DNA from: an uncultured Sulfitobacter sp. | GTDB lineage: Bacteria > Pseudomonadota > Alphaproteobacteria > Rhodobacterales > Rhodobacteraceae | Direction of reading: 5' to 3' | Length of the DNA: 64,000 bases | NCBI RefSeq assembly: GCF_947502895.1 | Contig: NZ_CANNBM010000002.1 | Coordinates: 62,001 to 126,000 of the forward strand | Shown: positions 53,231 to 62,579 of the stretch, piece after piece | Numbering within the stretch: position 1 is the stretch's first letter | Layout of the letters: every line of letters begins with the position of its first letter | Made by a program: the position numbers and the translations under genes | Notes under the pieces: generated by a model | What the model saw: only the letters and a program-made list of their open reading frames with translations | Told to the model about the DNA's origin: nothing | The model's database searches: none

Positions 53231-54511
53231 TCACGACACGGTCTGCGACTGCTCGGCCTGCTCTTCTTCCTCGATCTCGTTTTCGATGACGTATTCCTGT
53301 GCAATCTCCATCGCAACGGAGGTCGCTGTTGGCGCCATAGGAACAAACGATCCGGTCTCGTCTGTTGGCAGGGTCGCACGCACGGTGGAGCGGTAGCCAG
53401 CATAGAGGATCATCGCGCCAAACAGAACTGTCGTGAACAAATAAAACCCAGCCGGGCCGAGGGATGTTCCCATCATCCAACCGGTAATCATCGGCCCCAG
53501 AATGGCCCCCAAACCGTTGATAAAGATCAGCCCGCCAGAGGCCGCGGCCATATCGTCATGCTCAAGAAAGTCATTGGTGTGCGCGATCAGCAGTGAATAG
53601 AGCGGATTGGCCATGCCCCCGATCACAAAGGCCGACACAAGCAGCAGAAAGAAAACATCGCCGAGCAACATCCCCATGACAGAGCCCGCCCCCCCGATCA
53701 CAGAGACGATAATAATCAGGTAACGACGGTCCATCCGGTCAGATATCCAGCCAATGGGATATTGCAGCACCACAGCGCCGATAAAGAAGGTCGCGACAAA
53801 CGTCGAAATTTGCGCCACGCTGAGACCCGCTTCGGCGCCATAGACCGAGGACATGCCGAATTGCGCCGAGAAGATGCCCCCGAGAATGAACATGCCCACA
53901 CAACCCAGTGGAGAAAAGCTCATCAGTTCTTTCAGGCTCATCGGTTTGGTGGTGTCGAAGGCCGGCGTCGGGCTGATGGAGAGCAGAATCGGCGTGATTG
54001 CGATACTTACCAGTACGGAGGGGATCACAAACAGGATAAAACCACCCGGGTCCGCAGTCAGCAGCAGCGCCTGCGCCGCCACGATACCCAGCGTCTGCAC
54101 GATCATATACAAGGAAAGCGCCTGACCACGGTTGGAGTTGTCTGCCGCATTGTTCAGCCAGCTTTCGGCAGTCACATATACAGCAGAAAAGCAGAACCCG
54201 ATCAGAACGCGGCCCAGCGCCCAGACCCAGATATAAGGAAAAGTCGGGTACAAGATCATCACTGCAGAGATGAGCGAGGCAAGGGCTGCGAATACCCGCA
54301 CATGGCCGACGCGTTTGATCATACCGGGTGCAAGCCGCGAGCCGCCAAGGAATCCCACGAAATACGCTGACATCACGATCGACATCATGAAGGTATCAAA
54401 CCCTTCAATCTCGCCACGAATGCCCAGCAAAGTGCCTTGCATGCCGTTGCCAAGCATCAGCAGGAACATACCGAACAACAGCGCCCATGCGCTGCCAAGA
54501 ACCTGTAGCAT
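53231..54511 (-). CDS. MFS transporter, YcaD-like
   Basis: A 426-residue, 12-segment transporter. Segments such as GNGMQGTLLGIRGEIEGF, AYFVGFLGGSRLAPGMIKRVGHVRVF and CFSAVYVTAESWLNNAADNSNRGQALSLY mark the YcaD/MFS sugar-transporter-like group common in roseobacters. The C-terminal ~35 residues are a cytoplasmic, very acidic tail (ENEIEEEEQAEQ). It lies 76 bases behind queA in the same direction. Substrate unknown. Confidence 0.9.
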   Translation of the reverse strand: MLQVLGSAWALLFGMFLLMLGNGMQGTLLGIRGEIEGFDTFMMSIVMSAYFVGFLGGSRLAPGMIKRVGHVRVFAALASLISAVMILYPTFPYIWVWALGRVLIGFCFSAVYVTAESWLNNAADNSNRGQALSLYMIVQTLGIVAAQALLLTADPGGFILFVIPSVLVSIAITPILLSISPTPAFDTTKPMSLKELMSFSPLGCVGMFILGGIFSAQFGMSSVYGAEAGLSVAQISTFVATFFIGAVVLQYPIGWISDRMDRRYLIIIVSVIGGAGSVMGMLLGDVFFLLLVSAFVIGGMANPLYSLLIAHTNDFLEHDDMAAASGGLIFINGLGAILGPMITGWMMGTSLGPAGFYLFTTVLFGAMILYAGYRSTVRATLPTDETGSFVPMAPTATSVAMEIAQEYVIENEIEEEEQAEQSQTVS

Positions 54512-54587
54512 CGTGCATCTCCTTGTCTTGTTAAGGCTACCCCTATGCCCTCGAGATTGGGGGTGTCGGGCCTACATGCGACGCCTA

Positions 54588-55652
54588 TCAGTCGCTTTTG
54601 CGCGGCGGGATCAAAAGCGATGCATCACCATACGAGAAAAAGCGATATTTTTCTGTTACGGCATGGGCGTAAATGTCGCGAATGGGCTGCACGCCCATCA
54701 GGGCCGAAACCAGCATCATCAGGGTTGAGCGCGGCAAATGAAAATTCGTCATCAGCGCATCGGCCACGTTAAAGTTAAAACCCGGTGTGATGAAAATATC
54801 CGTGTCGCCTTCCCACGCTTCAATCGCACCGCCCTGCCCTGCGGTCTCGATCAGGCGCAGCGCGGTAGTGCCTACAGGGATGATGCGGCCGCCTGCCGCT
54901 TTGGTGGCGTTAATCTCGGCGGCTGCTTGCGCGCTGACCTGCCCCCATTCGGCATGCATCTTATGATCAGAAATATCATCCACTTTAACGGGCAAAAACG
55001 TACCTGCCCCCACATGCAGGGTGACATAGCTAAAGGTTACGCCCATCCCGCGCAGCGCTTCCAATAACGGCGCATCAAAGTGCAACGAGGCTGTCGGTGC
55101 TGCCACAGCACCAGTGTTCTTTGCCCATACCGTCTGGTAGTCGGTGTTGTCTTGCGCATCTGCCGCACGTTTGGCCGCAATATAGGGTGGCAGTGGCATG
55201 GCCCCTGCGGCGTTCAGTGCTGCATCGAAACTATCACCAGTCAGATTGAACCGCAGATAGGCAAGGCCTTGCTCGATCCCTTCGAGGGTTGCAGTCAATT
55301 CATCCGAAAAAACAACCTGCTCGCCCACGCGCAGCTTTTTGAGCGGTTTGACCAGCGCTGACCAAAGGCCCGCATCCGCTTGCGGTTCCAGCAGGGTCGC
55401 TTCGATCTTGGCCGCAACGGGGCCTTGGGTGCTGTTGCGGTGGCGCAACCCTGACAAGCGCGCAGGGATCACGCGGGTGTCATTGAGAACCAGCCTGTCG
55501 CCCGCCCGCAACCAACCGAGCAGGTCAGTCACGCGCGCATCATGGATGCAGTCCCCGTCCGCTACCAGCAAACGCGCCGAGGATCGCGGCTGCGCAGGGC
55601 GCACCGCAATCAGTTCATCAGGCAGGTCAAAATCAAAATCACTTAGCTTCAT
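54588..55652 (-). CDS. queA: tRNA preQ1(34) S-adenosylmethionine ribosyltransferase-isomerase
   Basis: Adds the epoxyqueuosine ring from SAM to preQ1 in tRNA, the step after Tgt. The 354-residue protein shows FDLPDELIAVRPAQPRSSARLLV, VLNDTRVIPARL, YQTVWAKNTGAVAAPTASLHF, HVGAGTFLPVK and the end motif LPRSTLMMLVSALMG. The ATG at 55652 is 10 bases after the AsmA-like gene stop, so the two are cotranscribed. Confidence 0.96.
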   Translation of the reverse strand: MKLSDFDFDLPDELIAVRPAQPRSSARLLVADGDCIHDARVTDLLGWLRAGDRLVLNDTRVIPARLSGLRHRNSTQGPVAAKIEATLLEPQADAGLWSALVKPLKKLRVGEQVVFSDELTATLEGIEQGLAYLRFNLTGDSFDAALNAAGAMPLPPYIAAKRAADAQDNTDYQTVWAKNTGAVAAPTASLHFDAPLLEALRGMGVTFSYVTLHVGAGTFLPVKVDDISDHKMHAEWGQVSAQAAAEINATKAAGGRIIPVGTTALRLIETAGQGGAIEAWEGDTDIFITPGFNFNVADALMTNFHLPRSTLMMLVSALMGVQPIRDIYAHAVTEKYRFFSYGDASLLIPPRKSD

Positions 55653-55662
55653 GGCGCAGCCC

Positions 55663-58600
55663 CTAACGGCCTTCGTAAGCAGGTTCAACGGGCCTTTTTG
55701 CCGGTGCGTCGGTTTGGGGCAAAGGTGCCACCTCCCCTTCGACTGGGGGCAGTTCGGTCTGCGGGCCACGCAGCACATTGCGCAAGCCACCTGGTGCCAG
55801 AACAGATAACGGGTTGATGGATACCTTGGGTGATTTTGCCGCACCGCTGAGGCGATAGTTAAAGCCCAACAGTCCCTCGCCCTTGCGGGTCAGCAGCGAT
55901 CCGATTCCGTTGAGAAGATAGACAGGTGTGATCACCCCTTGCATCGCGATCTGGCCTGTATCTGTCGCAAAAACGCCGTCCATCGACAGGCCAAGTGACG
56001 CGCCCACCGCACTGCCACGGCGCAGGGTCATGCGCCCTGGCGTCAGGCGAAACTCTGCCTCTACTTCGTCAAAATAGATGCCGTCACCGTTCATCTCGTT
56101 TACCAGCCCTACAACCGACAGCGAATTGACCAGCGCTGCCATCGAAGGCGCATCCTTGATCGATACTCCCTCCACTTTAAGCTGGCCGTCAAAAGCGCCT
56201 CCCGAACCGACGGGCAACAAAGCCAGCTCCATGGTGCCACCAACCGCCTGTAGTAACACCCCCGCCGAGCGCAGGATGCCCCCCGCATCGGCCGAGGTGA
56301 CGCGCACTGCCGTGCGCCCGCGCTGCGGCACAACACGCCCCGACACCCCCGTGCCGCCGTTCACCCGCGCTTCAAACGGGCCATCCAGCCCGCCGTTCGT
56401 TTGGAATGTTCCAGCGAACCCCTGCAACCAGATCGTGTCCGTAATCTGCAAACGGTCCAGCCTGATGCGCATAGGCGCCGGCGGTGGCCCTCGATTTGCA
56501 CCATCAGCGCTGCTTTCGCTTCCACTACTGCCAAAGGTCGCAGTGCGCAGATCAAGCCTGCCACCGCGCACGACGACTTGCGGCGCGCGGTTACTGCCCT
56601 TCCCTTCAAGTGCGGCGCGCACGTCCAGCCAATCGTTCAGCCGCAAGCGTTCCATCTCCATCACGCCCAAGCCACCGCCCTGTGCCAGAGTGATCGAGCC
56701 GCGCGCATCGAGCCCTGCCCCGTTGAGCGTTATTCGTGTCACTTCTGGCTGAGCCCCAAGCCGTAGTTGCATATCGAGGGCTGCGCGGGTGCTGCCGGGT
56801 TTGCGCCAACCGATTTGTGGGACCTGCAAGGTAGCCCCCCGCAGATCGGAACGGATTGTCATGCGCGGGGACTGTCCACGCGCAAAATCAATACCGATGT
56901 CAGCGCGTGCAGCCCCTTGCAGCATGCCCTTTGGTAAGGCCACGCTAAACGCACTTAAGGCCTGTGGCGTGATCTGTGCAGTGCCGCGCAGGGTGCTGGT
57001 ATTACTGCCTGCGCCAATCGGTTGCTGCCAGCGCCCCTCAAATGCAACCCCGTCCAATGTGCCCTTGCCAGAGATTTGAACTCCAGTGTTGCTGGCCACC
57101 AGCCCCATTCTGTCCGAGCGCAATGTGCGCCCCTTTAGCAATGTGGTGCTGGTCAGCGCACTAACGTCCCCCGTGACGTCGAACACAACATCCGCAGGGC
57201 TGCCCCCACGCCTGAGCGGAAAAGCCAGTGTGCCCGACGCGTCCACCTGCCCGTCACCCAACGCCACGGGAAGGCCCGCACGGCGCATCACGCCGATAGG
57301 TGGCTGGTCCAGTGTCCACAAGGCAGCCGTTAACGGCCCGCTGGCATTCAGTCGTACAATCGCAGGAGTTCCGCCTTTGACCCCAAGATCCGGCAATATG
57401 AAGGCAGACCTCTCAACCCTGAGTTCACCGCCCTGTTCCGCCTTCAGCACCCCGTCATCCAGCGAGACAACAAAGCGTTTGCCATCAAGGCTGGCATGGC
57501 CGCGCCCCTGGCTGATAGGAGGAAGACCGCGCAGGAACTTGACCTCCGCCGCGCGGTAGTCGAAGGCCACAAAGGTGCGCGGGGCCTCACCTGGCGAGAT
57601 GCGCAGTGCAAAGTCACCATTGCTGATGTCGGCAGCAATCAGGTTTTGCTCCAGCCAGTTGCGGGTGCGGGTTTTCACCCCTTCGGGCCAAAGCTCCAGT
57701 ATCCGTTTTGGCGTCAACGTATCTGCGCGTGCATCCAGCGCCAGCCGCCACCCTTCGGGCTCGGCTGTCAAGGTACCGAAAGCATGGCGTGCCTTGCCCT
57801 GATCAAACACATCAAGCCGCCCGATTTCCAGCTTGAAAGGCGCTGTTTGCAGGCGGAAATCCAACTCGGCGCGCTCAAGTTCGATCGGTGCCGGATACAG
57901 CGCCAAGGGATTTGCGCGCAATTGTGTGACAGCGAACTGACCGACCAGCGCCTCCAGCGTGCCAGTACGCAGGCCCGTCAACGTAGCTGTACCTGTGGCA
58001 CTGGCAGTCACCCACTTGCTGGCGACCGACAATTCGTCAAATTGCAACAAACCCTCTGCAGCGTCATACGAGAAATAGCTGCGCGCAGATTGAAACGGGA
58101 TAGGCCGCGTGCCTGCGTTGGGTTGCAGCACCCCTGCGCCGATCTGCAATGTCGCACTCAGCGGGGCAAGTGTGCCGTCCGCGCGCACGCCGGAACGCAC
58201 CGCGCCAGAGATCGGCGCACGCAAGGACCCCAACCACGCGAAAGCGGGGCTTTGCGTGGCGATATCGGTGGCAGAAGCATCGACAAGCCGCACACCGAAT
58301 TGCGCCTCGGGCGTACCGATAACACTATTGTAATTGGCAGACAGGGTTGTCACCCCCGCGCCATCCGCCAAAAGCGCAAGATCAGCATTGACGACCAAGG
58401 CACCGTCCTTGCGCTGAGCGATCAGGCGCCCCCCATCGAGGGTAAAAGCGCGCTTTGCCCTTCTGTCGATAAATTGCAGCGTAAGGCCGCGCAGCTCGGC
58501 GCTTTGCAATGCTGCAAGGCCCGGCTGCTGCAAGGTATCATCAATCCGCGACACCAATGTACCAAGGTTCGTCATGCGTCCGGTTCCGGCTGCATTGGCC

Positions 58601-59079
58601 GTCCCCATTCCCGTTTGCAGCGCAATGGTGCCATCCTGTGCGCGTATAATCGTTGCAAACACCCCGCGCAGCGCGATTTGCGAAGGCTGCACCTGCCCTC
58701 CACGCAGTGCCGCCATTGAAAGACGGACACGCGCTTCGGAAAAGCGGATCAGCTCGCGACCTTCCAGATCGGCAACTGCCACATCCCTTAACCGGACCCT
58801 TGGCCGCCAACCCTCCTCCATCAGCAAACGCAGTTCGCCAAAGGTTATCCGCGCATTGGGAAATTCAACCTCAAGCCGCTGTTCGATCCGTGCCTCGACC
58901 CAATTGGGCATAACAACGGGGCGATCATAGAAAAAATAAACAGCGCCCACGGCAATGACAGCCACAAGCACCAGCAGCGACCACAGGGCATTGAACAGCC
59001 CCAACAGCAGCAGAAACCACCCGCGTTTTCGGCGGCGCGGCGGGCGCGGTTGTGGTTCAGGCGAACTGGTCTCGGCCAT
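55663..59079 (-). CDS. large AsmA/YhdP-like envelope protein (DUF3971)
   Basis: A 1138-residue protein. A proline/arginine-rich cytoplasmic N-tail (PQPRPPRRRKRGW) precedes one membrane helix (about residues 20-45), then a very long region of beta-strand-like repeats. The end carries the AsmA_2-type segment MNGDGIYFDEVEAEFRLTPGRMTLRRGSAVGASLGLSMDG and a proline-rich tail. YhdP and relatives form bridge-like proteins linked to phospholipid transport between membranes. The alphaproteobacterial version is assigned by architecture; direct function is inferred. The ATG at 59079 is the family-like start. Confidence 0.85.
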   Translation of the reverse strand: MAETSSPEPQPRPPRRRKRGWFLLLLGLFNALWSLLVLVAVIAVGAVYFFYDRPVVMPNWVEARIEQRLEVEFPNARITFGELRLLMEEGWRPRVRLRDVAVADLEGRELIRFSEARVRLSMAALRGGQVQPSQIALRGVFATIIRAQDGTIALQTGMGTANAAGTGRMTNLGTLVSRIDDTLQQPGLAALQSAELRGLTLQFIDRRAKRAFTLDGGRLIAQRKDGALVVNADLALLADGAGVTTLSANYNSVIGTPEAQFGVRLVDASATDIATQSPAFAWLGSLRAPISGAVRSGVRADGTLAPLSATLQIGAGVLQPNAGTRPIPFQSARSYFSYDAAEGLLQFDELSVASKWVTASATGTATLTGLRTGTLEALVGQFAVTQLRANPLALYPAPIELERAELDFRLQTAPFKLEIGRLDVFDQGKARHAFGTLTAEPEGWRLALDARADTLTPKRILELWPEGVKTRTRNWLEQNLIAADISNGDFALRISPGEAPRTFVAFDYRAAEVKFLRGLPPISQGRGHASLDGKRFVVSLDDGVLKAEQGGELRVERSAFILPDLGVKGGTPAIVRLNASGPLTAALWTLDQPPIGVMRRAGLPVALGDGQVDASGTLAFPLRRGGSPADVVFDVTGDVSALTSTTLLKGRTLRSDRMGLVASNTGVQISGKGTLDGVAFEGRWQQPIGAGSNTSTLRGTAQITPQALSAFSVALPKGMLQGAARADIGIDFARGQSPRMTIRSDLRGATLQVPQIGWRKPGSTRAALDMQLRLGAQPEVTRITLNGAGLDARGSITLAQGGGLGVMEMERLRLNDWLDVRAALEGKGSNRAPQVVVRGGRLDLRTATFGSSGSESSADGANRGPPPAPMRIRLDRLQITDTIWLQGFAGTFQTNGGLDGPFEARVNGGTGVSGRVVPQRGRTAVRVTSADAGGILRSAGVLLQAVGGTMELALLPVGSGGAFDGQLKVEGVSIKDAPSMAALVNSLSVVGLVNEMNGDGIYFDEVEAEFRLTPGRMTLRRGSAVGASLGLSMDGVFATDTGQIAMQGVITPVYLLNGIGSLLTRKGEGLLGFNYRLSGAAKSPKVSINPLSVLAPGGLRNVLRGPQTELPPVEGEVAPLPQTDAPAKRPVEPAYEGR

Positions 59080-59209
59080 CAGGTTCCGGTCATACGCAAG
59101 AGATGTTACATCACACACGGCAAGGGTTTGATTTTTCTACCGCAGCCCTACTATGACAGAGGTCCGCGCGCCGTCCAAGGCCGCGCCCCAGATACATGAG
59201 AGATTTGAT

Positions 59210-59671
59210 ATGCCAGAGATTTCCGCGCCCGCACCCGATTTCACCCTGCCCGTCACAGGCGGTCAGACTGTGACCCTGTCGGCATTGCAAGGCACCCCTG
59301 TCGTGCTGTTTTTCTATCCGCGTGACGACACACCGGGGTGTACCAAAGAAAGCATCGGTTTTTCCGAGCATCTGGATGCGTTCAAAGCAGCGGGTGCAGC
59401 TGTCTACGGCATCTCGCGTGACACCATGGCCAAGCACGACAAATTCGCCGCGAAACACAATCTGACGGTGCCCTTGCTGAGTGACGAAGAAGGCAAAGTC
59501 ACTGAAGACTACGGCGTCTGGGTCGAAAAGAATATGTACGGTAAAAAGTCCATGGGGATCGAACGTGCGACATACCTCATTGATGCGGCAGGAAACATTG
59601 CCCAAATCTGGCGCAAGGTGAAAGTGCCAGGGCATGTCGAAGAGGTGCTGGATGCGGTGCTCACGCTATGA
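59210..59671 (+). CDS. bcp: thiol peroxidase, Bcp-type peroxiredoxin
   Basis: A 153-residue peroxiredoxin that reduces hydroperoxides. The active-site TPGCTKE holds the only cysteine (C44), with PAPDFTLPVTGG at the start and a conserved Arg in ERATYLID. The resolving Cys five residues on, found in E. coli Bcp, is replaced, so this is a 1-Cys variant needing an outside thiol. The ATG at 59210 gives the family start. The stop overlaps the DUF455 gene (ATGA). Confidence 0.94.
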   Translation: MPEISAPAPDFTLPVTGGQTVTLSALQGTPVVLFFYPRDDTPGCTKESIGFSEHLDAFKAAGAAVYGISRDTMAKHDKFAAKHNLTVPLLSDEEGKVTEDYGVWVEKNMYGKKSMGIERATYLIDAAGNIAQIWRKVKVPGHVEEVLDAVLTL

Positions 59672-60477
59672 TGCCATTGGCACAGATGGCCGAGGCGGTA
59701 CTGCGCACGGCAGACGGGCGCGAAAAGACGGCCCTTTCGCATAAATATGCCGCGCAATGGCGCGCAGCGCGTGCGGATGGGACAGAGCCTGAAATCGGAA
59801 CTGCCCAGCCACCTTTGCACCCTGCGCGCCCCACCCATCCAGAATTGCTGAGCCCGCGCGACGTGCCGAACCGCAAACCCGGCACACCAGAGGGGCGGAT
59901 CGCCATGATGCATGCTGTTGCCCATATCGAGTTAAACGCAGTTGATCTGCACTGGGACATTATTGCACGGTTTTCTCACATCAAGATGCCGATTGGCTAT
60001 TATGATGACTGGGTGAAAGCAGCTGATGAAGAATCAAAGCATTTCAATCTGATGTGTGATTGTCTTGAGGCCGAAGGCAGCCACTATGGTGCCTTGCCCG
60101 CCCATGCGGGCATGTGGCGCGCGGCCGAAGATACAGCCGATGATTTTATGGGCCGCCTTGCTGTCGTGCCCATGGTGCTGGAAGCGCGCGGGCTGGATGT
60201 AACGCCGGGCATGATCAAGATTTTCAAGCAAGCCAAAGCGCTTGGTGCGGTTGAAGCGCTTGAGACGATCTATGCCGAAGAAGTTCACCACGTGGCCTAT
60301 GGGTCCAAGTGGTTCCATTTTCTGTGCGGGCGTCATGAACTGGACCCAACGCAAAAATTTCATGCCCTTGTGCGCCAGTATTTCCACGGACAACTTAAAC
60401 CACCGTTCAACGAGGAAAAGCGCGCAGAGGCGGGTATTCCACCTGATTTTTACTGGCCGCTTGCGCAAACCAGATAA
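59668..60477 (+). CDS. DUF455 ferritin-like protein
   Basis: A 269-residue four-helix protein with a di-iron-like ligand set: E in MHAVAHIELNAVDLHWD, E/H in ADEESKHFNLM, E in PMVLEARGLDVTPG and E/H in YAEEVHHVAYG. DUF455 is a ferritin-like family of unknown reaction. It is coupled by a 4-base overlap to the 1-Cys peroxiredoxin, hinting at a common oxidative-stress task. The following 183 bases contain no gene and probably the promoter of the M23 gene. Confidence 0.9.
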   Translation: MMPLAQMAEAVLRTADGREKTALSHKYAAQWRAARADGTEPEIGTAQPPLHPARPTHPELLSPRDVPNRKPGTPEGRIAMMHAVAHIELNAVDLHWDIIARFSHIKMPIGYYDDWVKAADEESKHFNLMCDCLEAEGSHYGALPAHAGMWRAAEDTADDFMGRLAVVPMVLEARGLDVTPGMIKIFKQAKALGAVEALETIYAEEVHHVAYGSKWFHFLCGRHELDPTQKFHALVRQYFHGQLKPPFNEEKRAEAGIPPDFYWPLAQTR

Positions 60478-60660
60478 ACGCCGCATCTCAACAAGCTGAA
60501 ATAGGCGGATTTTTGCCAATTTGCCACAGAAAACGGCGGGCATCGGGCGCGATCAGCCAGAAGGGTTGCCCGAAGTGTGCCTGAGAGATATTGCGATACT
60601 GTTAACGGATCTGTGAGGGACACGCCGATCCGGTAACGGGACCTAAGGGATAATATAGAC

Positions 60661-61977
60661 GTGCGTACACAGCTCGCGATTAAAACCAATGCGTTTCTGG
60701 AAAACTATTTTCCGGAGCGTCGTGTATTTTTGAAGTCAGACAATGACACACGGTTCATCCGTCTGCGTCCGGGAACCCAAGTGGTTGCCCTCGCAGGGTC
60801 ATCGCTGCTGGTGGCGTGGGCGATCATCGCAACAGCCGTGATATTGATGGACAGCATCGGGTCAGGCAACTTCCGCGAGCAAGCCAAACGGGACCAGCGC
60901 ACGTATCAAGCACGTCTTAACGATCTGAGCTACCAGCGCGACACCCGCGCCGAGGAAGCACTGGCCGCCCAAGAGCGCTTCAATGCCGCCCTCGCCCAGA
61001 TTTCGGTAATGCAGTCAGAGTTGCTCAACTCGGAAACACACCGCCGCGAATTGGAAACTGGGATTGAAGTGATCCAGTCTACGCTGCGGGACACAATGAA
61101 AGACCGTGAAATTGCCCGCAGCCAAGTAGCCCAGCTTCAATCGGAAGACGGTGGTGCTGTGCAGATCGCTGCGAACACCGCGCCGATGGATTTTCTGGCC
61201 GATGCGCTGGCGCGCACTGCCAAAGAGCGTGATCAGGTCATTCTGGACTCCCAAGATGCGCTGTTGGTGGCAGACGAGCTGAACCAAAAGATCGCGCTGA
61301 TGCAAGAGCAGAACGACGCAATTTTCCGCCAGTTAGAAGAAGCGATGACCGTTTCCGTGGCCCCGCTGGACCGTATGTTCCGCGCCGCTGGCATGCCTAC
61401 CAACCAGATGCTTGAAACAGTGCGCCGTGGGTACTCTGGCCAGGGCGGCCCGTTGACCCCCCTCAGCTTTACCACCCGTGGCGAGCAGCCGACGACAGAT
61501 ACGCTGCGCGCGAACCGCCTGCTTAACCAGATGGACCGCCTCAACCTGTACCGTTTGGCTGCGTCCAAAGCACCCTTTGCGAATCCTGTGAAAGATTCGT
61601 TCCGCTTTACATCCAAGTTCGGCTTCCGCCGTGACCCCAAAACTGGCGGCCGTCGCATGCACAGCGGTGTTGATTTTGCCGCCGGTCTTGGCACACCACT
61701 CTATGCGACAGCGGACGGTGTTGTGACTCATGCGGGTTGGGGCTCAGGATATGGACGTTTGGTGAAAATCCAACACGAATTTGGCATCGAAACGCGCTAT
61801 GCACATATGTCAAAAATGCGCGTCAAGGTCGGTCAAAGAGTGTCGCGCGGCGACCGTATTGGTGATATGGGTGCTTCAGGACGGGTAACCGGCGTGCACC
61901 TGCATTACGAAGTGCGTGTCGGTGGCAAGGCCGTCAATCCAATGATCTATATCAAGGCAGCAAACGATGTTTTCTAA
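60661..61977 (+). CDS. M23 family metallopeptidase with DUF5930 region
   Basis: A 438-residue envelope protein, probably a peptidoglycan endopeptidase. After a cytoplasmic N-terminus comes one membrane helix (about 40-62), a coiled coil (about 75-235) and the LytM domain (about 315-430) with zinc ligands in MHSGVDFAAGLGTPL and HLHYEVRVGG. The start is GTG 60661 (MRTQLAIKTNAFLENYFPER fits relatives). The last 11 bases overlap the bactofilin gene, and bactofilins are known to recruit or regulate M23 enzymes. Confidence 0.93.
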   Translation: MRTQLAIKTNAFLENYFPERRVFLKSDNDTRFIRLRPGTQVVALAGSSLLVAWAIIATAVILMDSIGSGNFREQAKRDQRTYQARLNDLSYQRDTRAEEALAAQERFNAALAQISVMQSELLNSETHRRELETGIEVIQSTLRDTMKDREIARSQVAQLQSEDGGAVQIAANTAPMDFLADALARTAKERDQVILDSQDALLVADELNQKIALMQEQNDAIFRQLEEAMTVSVAPLDRMFRAAGMPTNQMLETVRRGYSGQGGPLTPLSFTTRGEQPTTDTLRANRLLNQMDRLNLYRLAASKAPFANPVKDSFRFTSKFGFRRDPKTGGRRMHSGVDFAAGLGTPLYATADGVVTHAGWGSGYGRLVKIQHEFGIETRYAHMSKMRVKVGQRVSRGDRIGDMGASGRVTGVHLHYEVRVGGKAVNPMIYIKAANDVF

Positions 61978-62473
61978 GAGCAAAATCAACGATCCAGCCC
62001 CTGGTGGCGATGCAAACAAGTCCGCAGTTCCATCATCTGCACCGCCCTCCTCTGCGGCTCCGGCATCCAAGCCGAGTGAGTTCAAGGCAAGTGCGCCCAA
62101 GGCAAAGCCGCCCGCCTCGGTGCTCTCTGCTGACCTGCACGTCACAGGCAACATGAAGACAACCGGTGATATTCAGGTTGAAGGCACGGTAGAGGGCGAC
62201 ATCCGCGCGCATCTGCTGACCATCGGTGAGACAGCGACAATCAAAGGCGAAGTGATCGCCGACGATGTTGTGATCAACGGCCGCATCGTGGGCCGCGTTC
62301 GTGGTCTCAAGGTCCGCCTGACCTCCACAGCGCGCGTCGAGGGCGATATCATCCACAAGACCATCGCAATCGAAAGTGGTGCGCATTTCGAGGGTTCCGT
62401 CCAGCGTCAGGACGATCCACTGAACCCGGGTGCCAAATCCGCACCTGCTGCGAAAGCGAACCCTGCGTCCTAA
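61967..62473 (+). CDS. bactofilin (polymer-forming cytoskeletal protein)
   Basis: A 168-residue protein. A disordered Ala/Pro/Ser-rich N-terminus (1-50) and C-terminal tail flank the beta-helical bactofilin core (about 52-140): SADLHVTGNMKTTGDIQVEG, VEGDIRAHLLTIGETATIKG, GRIVGRVRGLKVRLTSTARVEGDI. It polymerises without nucleotide. The 11-base overlap with the M23 gene makes translational coupling and a shared morphogenetic task likely. Confidence 0.95.
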   Translation: MFSKSKINDPAPGGDANKSAVPSSAPPSSAAPASKPSEFKASAPKAKPPASVLSADLHVTGNMKTTGDIQVEGTVEGDIRAHLLTIGETATIKGEVIADDVVINGRIVGRVRGLKVRLTSTARVEGDIIHKTIAIESGAHFEGSVQRQDDPLNPGAKSAPAAKANPAS

Positions 62474-62497
62474 ACGGATTGCAATGCCGAGCATACC

Positions 62498-62531
62498 AAA
62501 CGCCGCGAGCACTGCTTGCGGCGTTTTTTTT
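62498..62531 (+). terminator. terminator of the M23-bactofilin operon
   Basis: 13-bp stem AAACGCCGCGAGC / GCTTGCGGCGTTT (one wobble) with a 3-nt loop and a run of eight Ts. Confidence 0.92.
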
Positions 62532-62579
62532 GCCCCCCTCTTGCAGTTTTGTTCCAAAGCTACACTCTGAAGGTCTCCA

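Noticed and set aside
57496..58719. 407-codon plus-strand frame opposite the AsmA/YhdP-like gene
   Set aside because: Shadow of a well supported gene; composition is Gln/Arg/Cys-rich without any family pattern.
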